Shown here in pieces: positions 9,937 to 19,735 of a DNA stretch of 64,000 nt. The DNA lies in the NCBI GenBank assembly GCA_964035575.1, contig OZ037914.1, positions 754,176-818,175 of the forward strand. The letters run 5' to 3'. The notes under the pieces were generated by a model. That model saw only the letters and a list, made by a program, of their open reading frames with translations. It made no database searches and was not told the DNA's origin. How positions within the stretch are numbered: the first letter of the stretch is position 1; each line of letters starts with the position of its first letter. The DNA comes from Rhynchopus sp. YZ270_cl-10 (taxonomy: Eukaryota; Euglenozoa; Diplonemea; Diplonemida; Diplonemidae). A program made the translations under genes and the position numbers.

Positions 9937-12465
9937 ATGTACGGCAACCCATGGCTTACAACGGACCTGCCGCTGGCCTCACAGCCGGGTGCGTACTGCA
10001 CTGCACGCCGACCAAGCAGCGGTTTGCTGCTGTACGGTGAAGACATCAACGTTGCGAGCGAATCCGAACACCCCGACCTGCCGCTCTCCCACGCAGTCCC
10101 CTTTCTGCGGCGACAGAAGGTTACACCGCCGTGCACGCACCTCATTGAGAAGGAACGTCCTGGTGCGAAGGCAAAGGCGAAGGCGGCACCTACAGACGTC
10201 TTCTTCGCAATCAACGCACGGTTTGCAAGACTCGCAAGCGGGACCACACAGCATCCCTCTACACGCTCTGCCGCTGGCGAGGCAGAGGCACATCTCCTGC
10301 GGACGTACCTCACCATGTCGGAAGGGGTGACCAGCTTTGTTGTTTACGAAGAAAAGAAGAAGGAGACCGTGACTGTGCAACAGAGCGAACTGCTATGTGT
10401 GGTGGCATCGTTGTTGAGCCCTAATAGCCTGCTGTTTGTTACAGAGGAGGACGTCTATTTGGTGGTATTGCAGGATGAGACGGCAAAGCGGCATGTAGTG
10501 TCTGCAGCGTGTCATGGAAGTGGGGCAGAGTCGGTTGCAAGGTGTTGGCAGGTGAATTCGCTTTCTTTAGGGAGGTTTTCGGATATTTTGTTGATTGCAA
10601 GCGCAGTAAAACGGCGGAGGACGTTAACAAAACTGCGCACCCACGGCCTAGAGCGGGTTTTCTGTTCCACAGAAACCCTTGAAAGCAATGCAGCCTTCTG
10701 CGCACCCCCTATGGAGACCTTGCTTTTTAAACTCCGCTCTCTCGGGGATTTTTGCATTACCTTTTCTGAAGTGTTCTGTAATAAGCAGCGTTGGGTGCTT
10801 CTTTGCGACAAAGCGCTTTCCTTCGGCTCAACCGCAGAGAACCCTAACCCCAAAACCAAACAAAAGCTGCCCCTCATTTCAGGAAGGATCCCATACACCT
10901 GCTTCAAAAACGCGACAGTCTATGACATCGAAATTACACGAAAAGCGGAAAAGAGTGACACAATATTTGTTCTTTGTGTCCAGCTTTTAAATCCTATTAA
11001 AGGGAACGCTAAGGGAGGGTTCTTTCAGTCGATTGATGCAACAAAGGTGGCTGCGGCTGTACATTCTTGCGTAAAACAGTATTTTGCGTTGCGTGGACGG
11101 AAGGATGATGATTCTGCAGATGAATGCCTTTGCCCGCTTACAAAAAGCACATTGCATGAGGGTGGTGTCGTTACTGTAGGACCGTTCAGTTCTACCGCTC
11201 AGAAGGAGAGAGTTGTTGCGAGGTTGCGTACCGCCTTTTTGAGGGGGCAAGGAAGTCCATTGCATGTACACAAAATCGGGTTTGCTGAAGGAAGCCTTGG
11301 TGGAGATGGAGAGTATGCACAGCTTGGGTCTGTTGCGACGGAGGATGCTTTTGGGTCACAAATGTTTTTCCCTTTCAATGCACCCAGCGTTGTGAACCAC
11401 ATGGACAATGCACACAATGTGACACTACAGAAGGATGGTCCATGTATCAAATGGGGGCGTTATATGCTAAGCAACAATATGGATCGTCTATTAACAGCGT
11501 TAAGTGGATTGGAGGCCTCGGGGGGGCATGATCTTGAGTATGGGTTCTGGGCGACGTCGTTTGCGTTGGTGCAGGCATGTGCCTGTGAAGGTTTGATTCC
11601 TTCTTTGCTTACAGAGTCGCTTGCATTGGAGATCCGCCAAAAGCGTGGTTTACAAACGCTTTCTGTTGAGGCAAATGAATCGCCGTCTCTTCCGTCGCTC
11701 ATTCTCACAGCGTACGCAGGGGTTTCGTTGGCAGAGTGGGGGCTTGGTGTGATGTACCTCATCTTAAAGGAGGTAGTCGATAAGGGGTTTTTCTTTTCGC
11801 TGGCGAAGCCTGCTTATGTGGACCGTGTAAAGCAGTACGTTGCGTATGTGGTGCGTGGTATTACGCTGTGCGAAAGAGACCGAACCGTTCCACCTGAGGT
11901 GCGTATCGTGTGTGCTGCTATCAAATACTCCTGCGATGCGGTTTCCTTTGAGAACGCTGCAGACACCTTTGTGACGATCTTCGGCACCTTCTTGATGGAT
12001 AGAGGCTTTGGGGCGTTGCTGGACGACCCTGCGAGGTGTCCTGTTGAAGGTGATTTTGAGGTGCTGAGCAAGGTGCTGCGTGCGGTGCTGACACAGCGGC
12101 TGTTTACCACGAAGGATGGACCTGAATACGTGGCACTCAATGATTGGGTGGAGGCACAGTGCAAGGACATCACCTTCGTGTACTCAACACTGTGCAACCC
12201 AAACACTATGCCTGCTGGTGCCGTCTGCAGGCCTGGTGTGCCCAGATCCTCTCGTGCCTCGGAGGTAGCTCGTCTCACCGGAAAGCTTGCAGACGCCTAC
12301 CAGACCCCAGCTCTCCTCCTCCCAGCCTGGGCACCCCTAGTCAAGTGTATCCAAGAAAATTCGTTCGAGCTTCTCCTCAATGCCTGGTGCATGGAGGATA
12401 TAATGGGTGCAGATATGGTCAAGAAGAACGACCTGTTGCGCAGTGTCAGGAACTATGATTTATGA
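9937..12465 (+). CDS. Unidentified 842-residue protein, possible divergent RasGAP-like C-terminus
   Basis: One uninterrupted frame from ATG 9937 to TGA, with clear coding composition, in contrast to the homopolymer DNA around it. No signal peptide and no membrane segment. The first ~130 residues look flexible and include an Ala/Lys-rich run (AKAKAKAAP). Residues ~140-480 look like mixed alpha/beta soluble domains. The C-terminal ~320 residues are mainly helical; the segment PPEVRIVCAAIKYSCDAVSF followed by FGTFLMDRGFGALLDDP is spaced like the helices around the FLRF-CPA box of RasGAP domains, but the canonical FLRFxCPA and arginine finger are not visible. I therefore do not assign a GAP function. 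A pyrimidine tract and CAG (cctttcag) lie about 100 bp upstream, suiting a 5' leader splice site. A protein-level profile search would decide the family. Confidence 0.8.
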   Translation: MYGNPWLTTDLPLASQPGAYCTARRPSSGLLLYGEDINVASESEHPDLPLSHAVPFLRRQKVTPPCTHLIEKERPGAKAKAKAAPTDVFFAINARFARLASGTTQHPSTRSAAGEAEAHLLRTYLTMSEGVTSFVVYEEKKKETVTVQQSELLCVVASLLSPNSLLFVTEEDVYLVVLQDETAKRHVVSAACHGSGAESVARCWQVNSLSLGRFSDILLIASAVKRRRTLTKLRTHGLERVFCSTETLESNAAFCAPPMETLLFKLRSLGDFCITFSEVFCNKQRWVLLCDKALSFGSTAENPNPKTKQKLPLISGRIPYTCFKNATVYDIEITRKAEKSDTIFVLCVQLLNPIKGNAKGGFFQSIDATKVAAAVHSCVKQYFALRGRKDDDSADECLCPLTKSTLHEGGVVTVGPFSSTAQKERVVARLRTAFLRGQGSPLHVHKIGFAEGSLGGDGEYAQLGSVATEDAFGSQMFFPFNAPSVVNHMDNAHNVTLQKDGPCIKWGRYMLSNNMDRLLTALSGLEASGGHDLEYGFWATSFALVQACACEGLIPSLLTESLALEIRQKRGLQTLSVEANESPSLPSLILTAYAGVSLAEWGLGVMYLILKEVVDKGFFFSLAKPAYVDRVKQYVAYVVRGITLCERDRTVPPEVRIVCAAIKYSCDAVSFENAADTFVTIFGTFLMDRGFGALLDDPARCPVEGDFEVLSKVLRAVLTQRLFTTKDGPEYVALNDWVEAQCKDITFVYSTLCNPNTMPAGAVCRPGVPRSSRASEVARLTGKLADAYQTPALLLPAWAPLVKCIQENSFELLLNAWCMEDIMGADMVKKNDLLRSVRNYDL

Positions 12466-13395
12466 AAAAAAGGTGCGAATTTCCTCAACCAATAGAAAGG
12501 GTTTTTCCCCAACGATTATAGATTTTTTTTTCACATTCTCAAACTTTTCTCTTTTGCACAAAGTTACCAAAAAAGATGTTGCCTCACCGTTACTAGAGCG
12601 GGCACGTAATCTGCAAAAACAAAAAAAAAAAACGCACTCTCCCTGAACCCTCCATTTTTTCCTCCAATTTTCTCTTCAATTTTTCCTTATAAATGACACA
12701 TTATTTGGGCGATCTATGAACGGGGAGAGATTTTTTCACTAGCTCTCAGTAAGCTCTCACAGGCTCTCACAAAGCTCCCACAGCCTGTTACGTGTCTCAC
12801 GGAGACGATCCTAGATCACCCAATTATTATTATGGACTGAAGGATTTGAAGGGCGACCAACGACATATTTCCATTTCTTCGAAATTACATTTCACCCATA
12901 AAACTATGCAAACCACACTTTGCATGATCCATCCCTACTAGGTGGTACATCCTTCTAAATTCTCCCCCTTTTTTTTACACCCATTTACAGGACTACACTA
13001 CAAAAACGGGTTAGAACAAAAGCCCAAGACACCGCCATTTACAAAAAAAAAACACAACACAACACAACCGACCCCCTTTGCTAAGTTCTGCCCCACATCT
13101 CTCTATCCCTCCCCTGGTATATTTTCCGTTCCTTTTACCCCTTCTTATTTCTTGCATTAGATCCTTGCAGTTTTAATGCTTGCGTTGGAACGACAAATTT
13201 AACACCTTTCCCCCCCTTTCTCCTCTTTCCTCTTCTCCACCACCCCCTCTCCTCACGAAAACGCCACCGGGTCAACCAACCCAAATGGTGCGTTGAGGGG
13301 CGCCAAATTTTCCTTTTTTTGGTTCCCCTCTTCCCCCCCCCCCTTTCTCATTCTCTCTCTCTCTTTTTTCTTTGAATTTTTTTTTTTTTTGAAAA
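12466..13395. other. Intergenic, 930 bp
   Basis: Holds one 120-bp hairpin element (12705-12823), otherwise pyrimidine- and A-rich DNA. The last 200 bp before the next ATG are a long C/T tract, as expected for a splice acceptor or promoter region. Confidence 0.6.
12705..12823. repeat. Inverted-repeat element with AGCTCTCA repeats inside
   Basis: Arms TTGGGCGATCTA (12705-12716) and TAGATCACCCAA (12812-12823) pair except for one C/A position. Between them the unit AGCTCTCA or GGCTCTCA recurs about four times. It could be a small foldback element or a 3'-end structure of the preceding gene. Confidence 0.55.
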
Positions 13396-16245
13396 ATGGG
13401 TTGCGGCAATAGCACCCACCAAGCAAATGTGGGGTACTCTGCAAGCGAGGTGGGGGCGTCACCGAAAAAGCCTGGGAAAGCTCCGTTATTAACAGACAAT
13501 GTGAGTCGGGTAACTGCAGAGGAGAGTAGTGACTATGATAGTGATGAATTAGACAATCCTAATCAACGATCAAAATCCGCAACACGGTTGGAGGCATTGG
13601 CGAAGGAGCGAGGGGATGACGAGCCTGAAATGTTTTTGTGGAGTGATTTTGTTGTCGACGTCACGCAGGTTACCAAGAAGCCTGCACCGAAGCGTAACCC
13701 ACGGCAACCTATAATATGGTCCAAAAAGTCTGGGACAGCCGAGCTAGAAGGCACGTTCCAGTTCAATGACTTCGTCATGACCGACTTTGACGGTGAGGAA
13801 GACCTCATGGTGCAAGCAATGCTGCAGCCTCGCAACGAAATCGCACGCAAGAAGAATCTCGATGAATACCACATCCGTGCTTACGAGATCTATTCTCTCA
13901 TCGGTATGCCAAGAAAAGCTACAAAAAATAAAAGCCAATTCAGTTGTATAACAGTATTTCCCCTTGAACCCTTTCACTAAGATGCACCAAGATTTTTTAC
14001 CCCTATGTGGCTACGTTCAACGAAAAAATGCTGTTATATAGTTGGCGGATGATATTCTCTAGTTTTTTTAAAGCTAAGTGAGGCTTTCATCTTGAGATGA
14101 GTGTACACCAGATATTCACCGTTCAATCTTTTCTCTGGGGTAAATGACGGTAGATCTATCCGGTGGGAAAAACAACGATTTGGACAACTGACTGCGAATC
14201 TGGAGAATTAACAACCACCACCACCACCACCACAATACTACAGGCCACTCTGCGCGAGTAAAGTGCATATGCGTCTCGCCCAACGACCAATCCTTCATCT
14301 CCTGCAGCAATGAAGACCCCTCCATGACCCTCTGCGACATCGACACAGGGAAGGAGATCATGTCCTTCATGGGGTATGCCAGAGCCCACCTCGCTCTCCT
14401 GTTCTCTCTCCCCCCTTGTTGCCTTCCATTGCCAATGCCTCACGTTGCGCAGGCACGACGACACCATTGTAAGTGCGTGTTTCTCAAGCGACGCAAAGTA
14501 CCTAGCCACCACCTCGCGAGATAACACGATGATCCTATGGGATGTCACCACAGGAAAACAGGTATGGGTCCCCCCAGTATTTGCACCCATTTTTTCTGCC
14601 CCCTTTTTTTGAAACCAATCACTGAAGGTTAGGTACCCAAATATATATATTTAGCACACACGAAGCGTTATTGGAAACTAAACATATTTAAAGCCAACGG
14701 TAGATCTGTCGCCCGCTTATCGCCGGCTTCTTCGTGCTCGGTTGGGGCTGAGTTGGTTGAGGGAGGGCGTCCAATTTCTTCTGTTGCTTTAACCTTGTAT
14801 TCACCCGCGACGGCGTAACTGGCCTCCACCCGTTCCCTTGTTCTTGATTGCTTCGCTTCTTTCGCAGCAACAGCTGCATCCACCTCGTCGCGGATGTCGG
14901 GGAAGTGGGGGATGAGCGCCTCAACGATGTCACCCTTGTGGCCTTCGACGCTCACACTTGCGTTATCTGCAATCACGCGCAGCTGCGAAACTTCCTGTTG
15001 AATCCTCCCCCTCATTATATTATAGTTAGTGGGTGCGTTGAGATAAGTGTTAGTATTCAGAACGTCCACACCAAACTAGCTTTGTTTGAAAGAAAAAAAA
15101 ATTGTTAATCCAGTATGGATGTGTACGTTCACGTTCTTTTTGCTTGCCTATACTAAGCGAACGCGAGCTCGTCTAAGCGACGATTTTGTCCTCTGACTCA
15201 ACATCGTCGGTCGGAGGAGGTTATGACGATTCCCGTGTCTATCATTCCTCCTAAGCATCGTCTCAATCATACAATCTTTCCCAACAGTGGAAATAACTCA
15301 CGGGAATTACACGCGCGTTTTTATTTGCCAATGAAGTACAGAAACTGTAGCTTTATAAATCCTTTGTAAGGTCGTCCACATGCTCCACACACCCCCTTCC
15401 CTCCCCTCCACAGACTCTCACTTTCGAACACGAAAAGGTCGTCATTTCGTGCTGCTTCAGCCGCGACTCAAAATTTCTTGTTTCAGGCTGCCAGGATAAG
15501 GTATCGCTTCCTCCCCCCTTCCTCCCCTTTCTTCCTCCCCTTTGCCACACCTTGCAAAACCCTAACCACTCCCAGGTCTGCCGCATATGGGAGACGAAAA
15601 AGGGGCGGGAACAGACGTCGTTTATGGACCATGATGGTATCATCATTAGTGTCTCCTTTGCGCCTGATGGGTCGAGTGTAGTGTCTGCATCGGCAGACAA
15701 AACGTTGAAGCTGTGGAAGTCTAACGACGCTTCTCTGATCCACACGATGAAGGGGCACACCGGGATTGTTCTGAGCTGCACCTTCCGCTCCGACGGGCTA
15801 TTCATTGTGAGCAACGACGAGAGGACGTTGAAGGTCTGGGAAACTGCGAGTGGGTCCTGCGTGCTTTCTCTCTCTGTCGATGAAGTGCCGCGACCAAGCA
15901 CACAGCCAGGCAAGAAACAGACCTGGACGCTCTCCTCTTATTGCCCAGGGCCCCTCGGCTTCTACATCATCGCTGCGTGCAACTCTAAAACCGTACATCT
16001 CTTCCATCCAACGTCAGGCGAAGAGGTATATTCATGAATGCAATTATTTTTTAAAACCGTTAAAAAAAAAAAAAACAGGTTCTTGCGCTATATTGTAAGG
16101 CTCCAGTGTATTGTCTGTCTTGTGGAAGTCATTCGAAGGTATGTTTTGTCTAAAATTTTTTTGGGAAAAAAATTGTTTTTTTTTACAGGTTGCTTTTGGA
16201 GATTCATATGGGAATGTGTTTATTGTGACGTTGCATGCGGCTTAA
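13396..16245 (+). CDS. N-acylated seven-bladed WD40 protein, seven exons, 466 aa
   Basis: Exons 13396-13903, 14244-14373, 14453-14561, 15414-15500, 15576-16025, 16079-16138 and 16189-16245 join in frame (1401 nt). Every intron starts GTAT and ends AG. The protein begins MGCGNST: Gly2 with Ser6 fits N-myristoylation, and Cys3 fits palmitoylation, so attachment to a membrane is likely. Residues 1-165 are otherwise polar and probably disordered. From residue ~170 I count seven WD repeats, with GH dipeptides (GHSARV, GHDDTI, GHTGIV) and WD-type ends (LWDVTTGKQ, RIWETKKG, LKLWKSND, LKVWETASG). Seven repeats make one closed propeller. No catalytic domain, so a scaffold role is inferred; the partner is unknown. 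Intron 3 is 852 nt and carries an antisense ORF. Confidence 0.88.
14668..15015 (-). CDS. Antisense ORF inside a WD40-gene intron, 115 aa
   Basis: Reads MRGRIQQEVSQL to the stop. The frame stays open for a further 18 codons upstream of this ATG (to 15069), without another ATG. Composition is that of a real soluble protein, Ala/Glu-rich and helical, with no homopolymer runs, unlike ordinary intron DNA here. No family recognised. It lies wholly in intron 3 of the WD40 gene, on the opposite strand; that intron is far longer than the others (50-340 nt). It could be a nested gene, a retrocopy, or a fragment of an inserted element. Confidence 0.4.
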   Translation of the reverse strand: MRGRIQQEVSQLRVIADNASVSVEGHKGDIVEALIPHFPDIRDEVDAAVAAKEAKQSRTRERVEASYAVAGEYKVKATEEIGRPPSTNSAPTEHEEAGDKRATDLPLALNMFSFQ

Positions 16246-16712
16246 AGCGAGAGTACGAAGAGCGCTAAAAGAAGGCATTTTTATGACCTGGGCATGGGGG
16301 GTCAGATTCCAACTTAGAGCACCTAAAATAAGGTCAAAAAAAAAATTTCACTATTTGTACCTGCGTATCCAGTTATTACCGGATAGAGGGTCTGTGAGAT
16401 GGCGGCGTTGCCGGATTGGAAGTTTGCATCTTCGACTCCAAGTTTTCAAAAAAAAAAAGGGGGAAGGGGCGTAGCGAAAGTCCACGAAACGGAGAGGGGG
16501 GGAGGTGACGGCTGGCGTGCAGTGCCACAGTGTGGTTGGTTGGCCCGTTATATGATAATTTATCAAAATATTGCACCTATCCCAAGAAATGAAAAAAAAG
16601 CAGAATTTTTTTTGTGCAAAGAATAAAGCCGCCGGGATGGGATGGTGGTCTCGTGGTGTTGGGTGATCTAGCCTATTTCAAAAAAAAAGAATGAAATGAA
16701 AAAAAAAAAATG

Positions 16713-16750
16713 TACAGAACCCGTCCTTGGACAGGTGATTGTCGAAACTA
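16713..16750 (+). repeat. hp-A copy 4
   Basis: GTACAGA, stem ACCcGTCC/GGACaGGT with loop TT, then GATTGTCGAAACTACAAAG. Confidence 0.65.
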
Positions 16751-16859
16751 CAAAGACGTAATTTGTGTACATCATATCCACCTTTGGTTTGGGTGATCTT
16801 TTTTTTTTGACGAATGCAACAAAAAGAACAAAAAACAGAAGAAAATGCCTTTGGGTGAC

Positions 16860-16908
16860 ATTGAGTACAGATCCTGCACTAGCAGGGTGATTGTCGACAC
16901 AACAAAAA
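16860..16908 (+). repeat. hp-A copy 5
   Basis: CATTGAGTACAGAT, stem CCTGC (16873-16877)/GCAGG (16882-16886) with loop ACTA, then GTGATTGTCGACACAACAAA. Confidence 0.75.
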
Positions 16909-17177
16909 AGTACGAATGAAGCAAAAAGGGGTTGGGATTTTTTTTTTTATATATATTTTCTTAAAAAAGGAACACTCCCTTCCTCCGAAATACACTATGG
17001 TTTGGGGGTGGGTGGGGGAACGGTTCATTGGGATGGGGAATACGTTTTTTTTTTCTTCTTTCTCAGCTGATGTTTTACAATTTCAACAGTTTTTTTTTTT
17101 TTTTGCATTTTTTAAAACACTATTTAGGGCTATGGAGAGAGGGGGGTTGGAGAGGGGAGGGGGGTTTTTTTTTGCAT

Positions 17178-17289
17178 CAGATGTAAACCACGTGATTGGT
17201 TGTAGGACTGTATGGTTGGGGGTCCACCCCGGTGTGCCGGTCATATACCAGGTGCACGGTTCACGAGAGGGTTTTGTGTTTTCAAGTCT
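17178..17289 (+). repeat. hp-E copy 1
   Basis: CAGATGTAAACCACGTGATT, GTAGGACTGTATGGTTGG, GGTCCACCCC, then GGTTCACGAGAGGGTTTTGT and TTTCAAGTC. Confidence 0.7.
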
Positions 17290-17343
17290 AAAAATTTTTT
17301 GGTGTTGTGTGTACTTTGTCATTTTGTCAGAGTAACGCAAAAA

Positions 17344-17400
17344 AATGTACAGACCCTATTAACCCCAAGTGGCTTTTAGGCGATTGTCGACACAACAACA
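17344..17400 (+). repeat. hp-A copy 6
   Basis: ATGTACAGACC, stem with outer pair CCTA/TAGG, then CGATTGTCGACACAACAACA. The inner stem is imperfect. Confidence 0.65.
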
Positions 17401-17409
17401 AAAAAACAA

Positions 17410-17450
17410 AGGTGCAGACTGCTGTGGCATCTACACTAATCCAACTGATG
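17410..17450 (+). repeat. hp-B copy
   Basis: GGTGCAGAC, short stem TGC/GCA around TGTG, then TCTACACTAATCCAACTGAT. It follows hp-A copy 6 by 10 bp. Confidence 0.6.
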
Positions 17451-17461
17451 TTGTTTTTGTT

Positions 17462-17508
17462 CCAGTGTTTGCGCTGGTTGTCTGGCGAGGTGTTTTGCAC
17501 TTTCAACT
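17462..17508 (+). repeat. hp-J copy
   Basis: CCAGTGTTTGCGCTGG, GGCGAGGTG, TTTTGCACTTTCAAC. Fourth member of the E-A-B-J series. Confidence 0.55.
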
Positions 17509-17742
17509 TCTTTTTGTTGAGACGCATTTGTGAATAGAAAAAAAAATTGAGAGAGGGAAAAGAACAGGGAAATGTCATCAGAAAACTCATATTTTTCCTG
17601 ATATCGTATCCCCCTTTTTGTCCTAAGCATCTCTGTCTGTTCGAGTTGTGGCTTTTATTATGATTATTTTTTTTTGTCTTTTTTTAGAAAGGGAAGCTAA
17701 ACGTACGAGGCTTAGTATCATCGTACACTTGTATGCACTCAT

Positions 17743-17776
17743 GAGTGTGTGCACGAGAGACACATTCATCTTTCAA
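17743..17776 (+). repeat. hp-D copy
   Basis: GAGTGTGT/ACACATTC arms around GCACGAGAG, then ATCTTTCAAG. Confidence 0.65.
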
Positions 17777-18085
17777 GTTGGGGTGTTCCGGGGTATGGAA
17801 TTTTGGCAATGTTCACAACTTTTCACACACATTTTTTTGTGAAGAGTTGTGAAATGAAATGAAGACTGCCTCCATACCCCACAAGTTTTCTTTATTTTTT
17901 TTTTTGAACAAGAAACCTTGACAAAATGTTGTTTCTATTCTACAAATGCCAGAGGAAGCAAGCTGCACTGTTCGAGCAAACATATCATCAACGAATCAGG
18001 GTGCTTTGATGGTTCTCTGTTTGCCCCCCCCCCCGAGGAATGGAGGGAGGAATGTCAGGGGAGGGGTTCACATATGATAAAAGAT

Positions 18086-18195
18086 CAGATGTAAACCACG
18101 AAAATGGATTGTAGGACTGCATGGTTGAGGTGTCCACCCCCCCGGTACAGCCTTTAAGGTACACCGTTCACGAGAGGGCTTTGTGTTTCAGCTCT
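18086..18195 (+). repeat. hp-E copy 2
   Basis: CAGATGTAAACCACGAAAAT, GTAGGACTGCATGGTTGAGG, CACCCCCCCGGTACAG, AAGGTACACCGTTCACGAGA, GGGCTTTGTGTTTCA. Confidence 0.75.
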
Positions 18196-18383
18196 ACTTA
18201 TGATGTTTGCATGAGCGGCACAATTCGGGAAGTGCATATTTCAGGCACAGATCCATTTTTTTTGGTACAACCCGGTTATACCCCACCATATTCTACTGAC
18301 AAGATGCGGGACACACCCATCGTTTTTGTCAGTTGAAATTGCTTTGTGTGTAGAGGAAGGGAATCGGTGTGTTTTTTAAAAAA

Positions 18384-18440
18384 ACTATAGTGGAGCACAC
18401 TCTAGGGTGGCTACAATAATACAACCAAGTTTTCAAAAAA
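18384..18440 (+). repeat. hp-B copy
   Basis: TATAGTGGAGCACACTC, GGGTGGCTACAATAATACAA, CCAAGTTTTCAAAAAA. Short CAC/GTG stem. Confidence 0.65.
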
Positions 18441-18770
18441 CAATATTTACCATGTATCCCTCCCGATTTCCTGTTTTTTAAGGTGACGTGTAGGCTTAGG
18501 AGTATCTTACTATTTTTCTCTCTCTATATTTCCCCCTCTTACCAATACTGGTTTTTTTCTTCTTTACATTTTTCTTTCACGTTCATTTGCCTCTTTCCTC
18601 CCTTTCCAAATGTTGTTGTTTTCTCCCTTCATCAATTCCTTGATGTCGCACCACCACTTCACTCCCAAACCACCCCTGCCCCCCTTAATCCTCCCCCCGC
18701 CCCGAAGCTAATAAAATGGGAAAAAGAAAATTGACAGTGTTGACGTGGCACGTTTTTCTACAAAAAAAAA

Positions 18771-18830
18771 GTATAGTGGAGCACACTGTGGGGTGGCTAC
18801 ACTAATACAAACCAAGTTTTCAAAAAAAAA
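18771..18830 (+). repeat. hp-B copy
   Basis: Near-duplicate of the 18384 copy: TATAGTGGAGCACACTGTGG, GTGGCTACACTAATACAA, AAGTTTTCAAAAAAAAA. Confidence 0.7.
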
Positions 18831-18880
18831 AAGCGAAATTTGTATTGAATTCTCAGGTTTCCGAGATCACAAACAAACCA

Positions 18881-18938
18881 GGACAGACCCTAGTACCCAC
18901 AACAGGGGTACTTAGACGATTGCTTTCGACTCAATAAA
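18881..18938 (+). repeat. hp-A copy 7
   Basis: GGACAGACC, stem CTAGTACCC/GGGTACTTAG with one bulged T, then ACGATTGCTTTCGACTCAAT, a diverged right flank. Confidence 0.65.
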
Positions 18939-18960
18939 AAAGAGAGAGTGGCATATGTTG

Positions 18961-19035
18961 GGTGTCCACGGTAAACCATGTCATGACCAAACGTACACTG
19001 TTCACGAGAGGGATTTTTTTTTTTTGTATTTTCAG
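18961..19035 (+). repeat. hp-E copy 3 (shortened)
   Basis: GGTAAACCATGTCATGACCA, CGTACACTGTTCACGAGAGG. Middle section missing relative to the other copies. Confidence 0.6.
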
Positions 19036-19735
19036 TCACATTTCTCGTTGCAACACGATACCCATAGTAAAGATATGTGAACAGAGAGAGTATTACACTA
19101 TGTTTTTATCTCTTTCTTTTTGGTGTTATATTGGCTTCGGGGGAGGGGCGGTTGATGGAGGGGGCTTGATGGATTTCTTAAAGAAAACCCGGCAAATAAA
19201 GAAGAATAAAAAACCCCCCTTGAAAACACACTCTGAAATATGAAGTAACAAAAAAAAGCAAACAAAAAACAAAGCAACACATTTCCCCATCCCCTCCACA
19301 CATTGAAAGAATCAAAAAAAAAAAGCAACACACTTTTCAATATTTCCCTCCTCATCGTTTACCTTGTTCCAAAATAGAATGGGTGAACACATTGTCTCAA
19401 ACAGCGTGTCTTTGTCGAGAAGAGACAAAGAGTTACAAACTCTCATTCACACGAGAAAAAAAACCCCCCCTCCCATGGGAGAGGTTGTGGTAAAACGCAC
19501 CTAGACCTGTTTTGGTGAGGAGTGGCTCTGCAGCGCGGTTCGTCCCCCCCCTCAGAACCGCAAACGTGTTCAAAAATGCTTTGTTTCTATTTCCTCCTTC
19601 ATGATGTATCAAAACAAAATATCCTCACTTTAACTCCTCACTCCACATCAGGACGGGCTAGCTCAGTAGAGAGCTTTATACACATTTTTGTTTTTTTGGA
19701 CCTCCCTCCCTTCCCCCCCTTTTTTTTTGGACAAA

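Larger units (their letters stand above)
16246..19735. other. Gene-free 3.5 kb with a run of hairpin repeats
   Basis: No protein gene supported. It holds hp-A, B, D, E and J copies, including the compact series E-A-B-J at 17178-17508. The rest is A/T runs and pyrimidine tracts. Near 19651 the string GGCTAGCTCAGTAGAGAGC resembles a tRNA D-arm, but no other tRNA parts follow. Confidence 0.6.

Noticed and set aside
14140-14243. WD-like frames (TIWTTDCESGEL, DGRSIRWEKQ) just before exon 2 of the WD40 gene
   Set aside because: They run into stops or break frame with the next exon, whereas joining exon 1 (13903) directly to 14244 gives an in-phase IGHSARV. Treated as intron.
19644-19690. tRNA-like string GGCTAGCTCAGTAGAGAGC
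   Set aside because: Resembles a D-arm/A-box, but no anticodon arm, T-arm or acceptor pairing follows.
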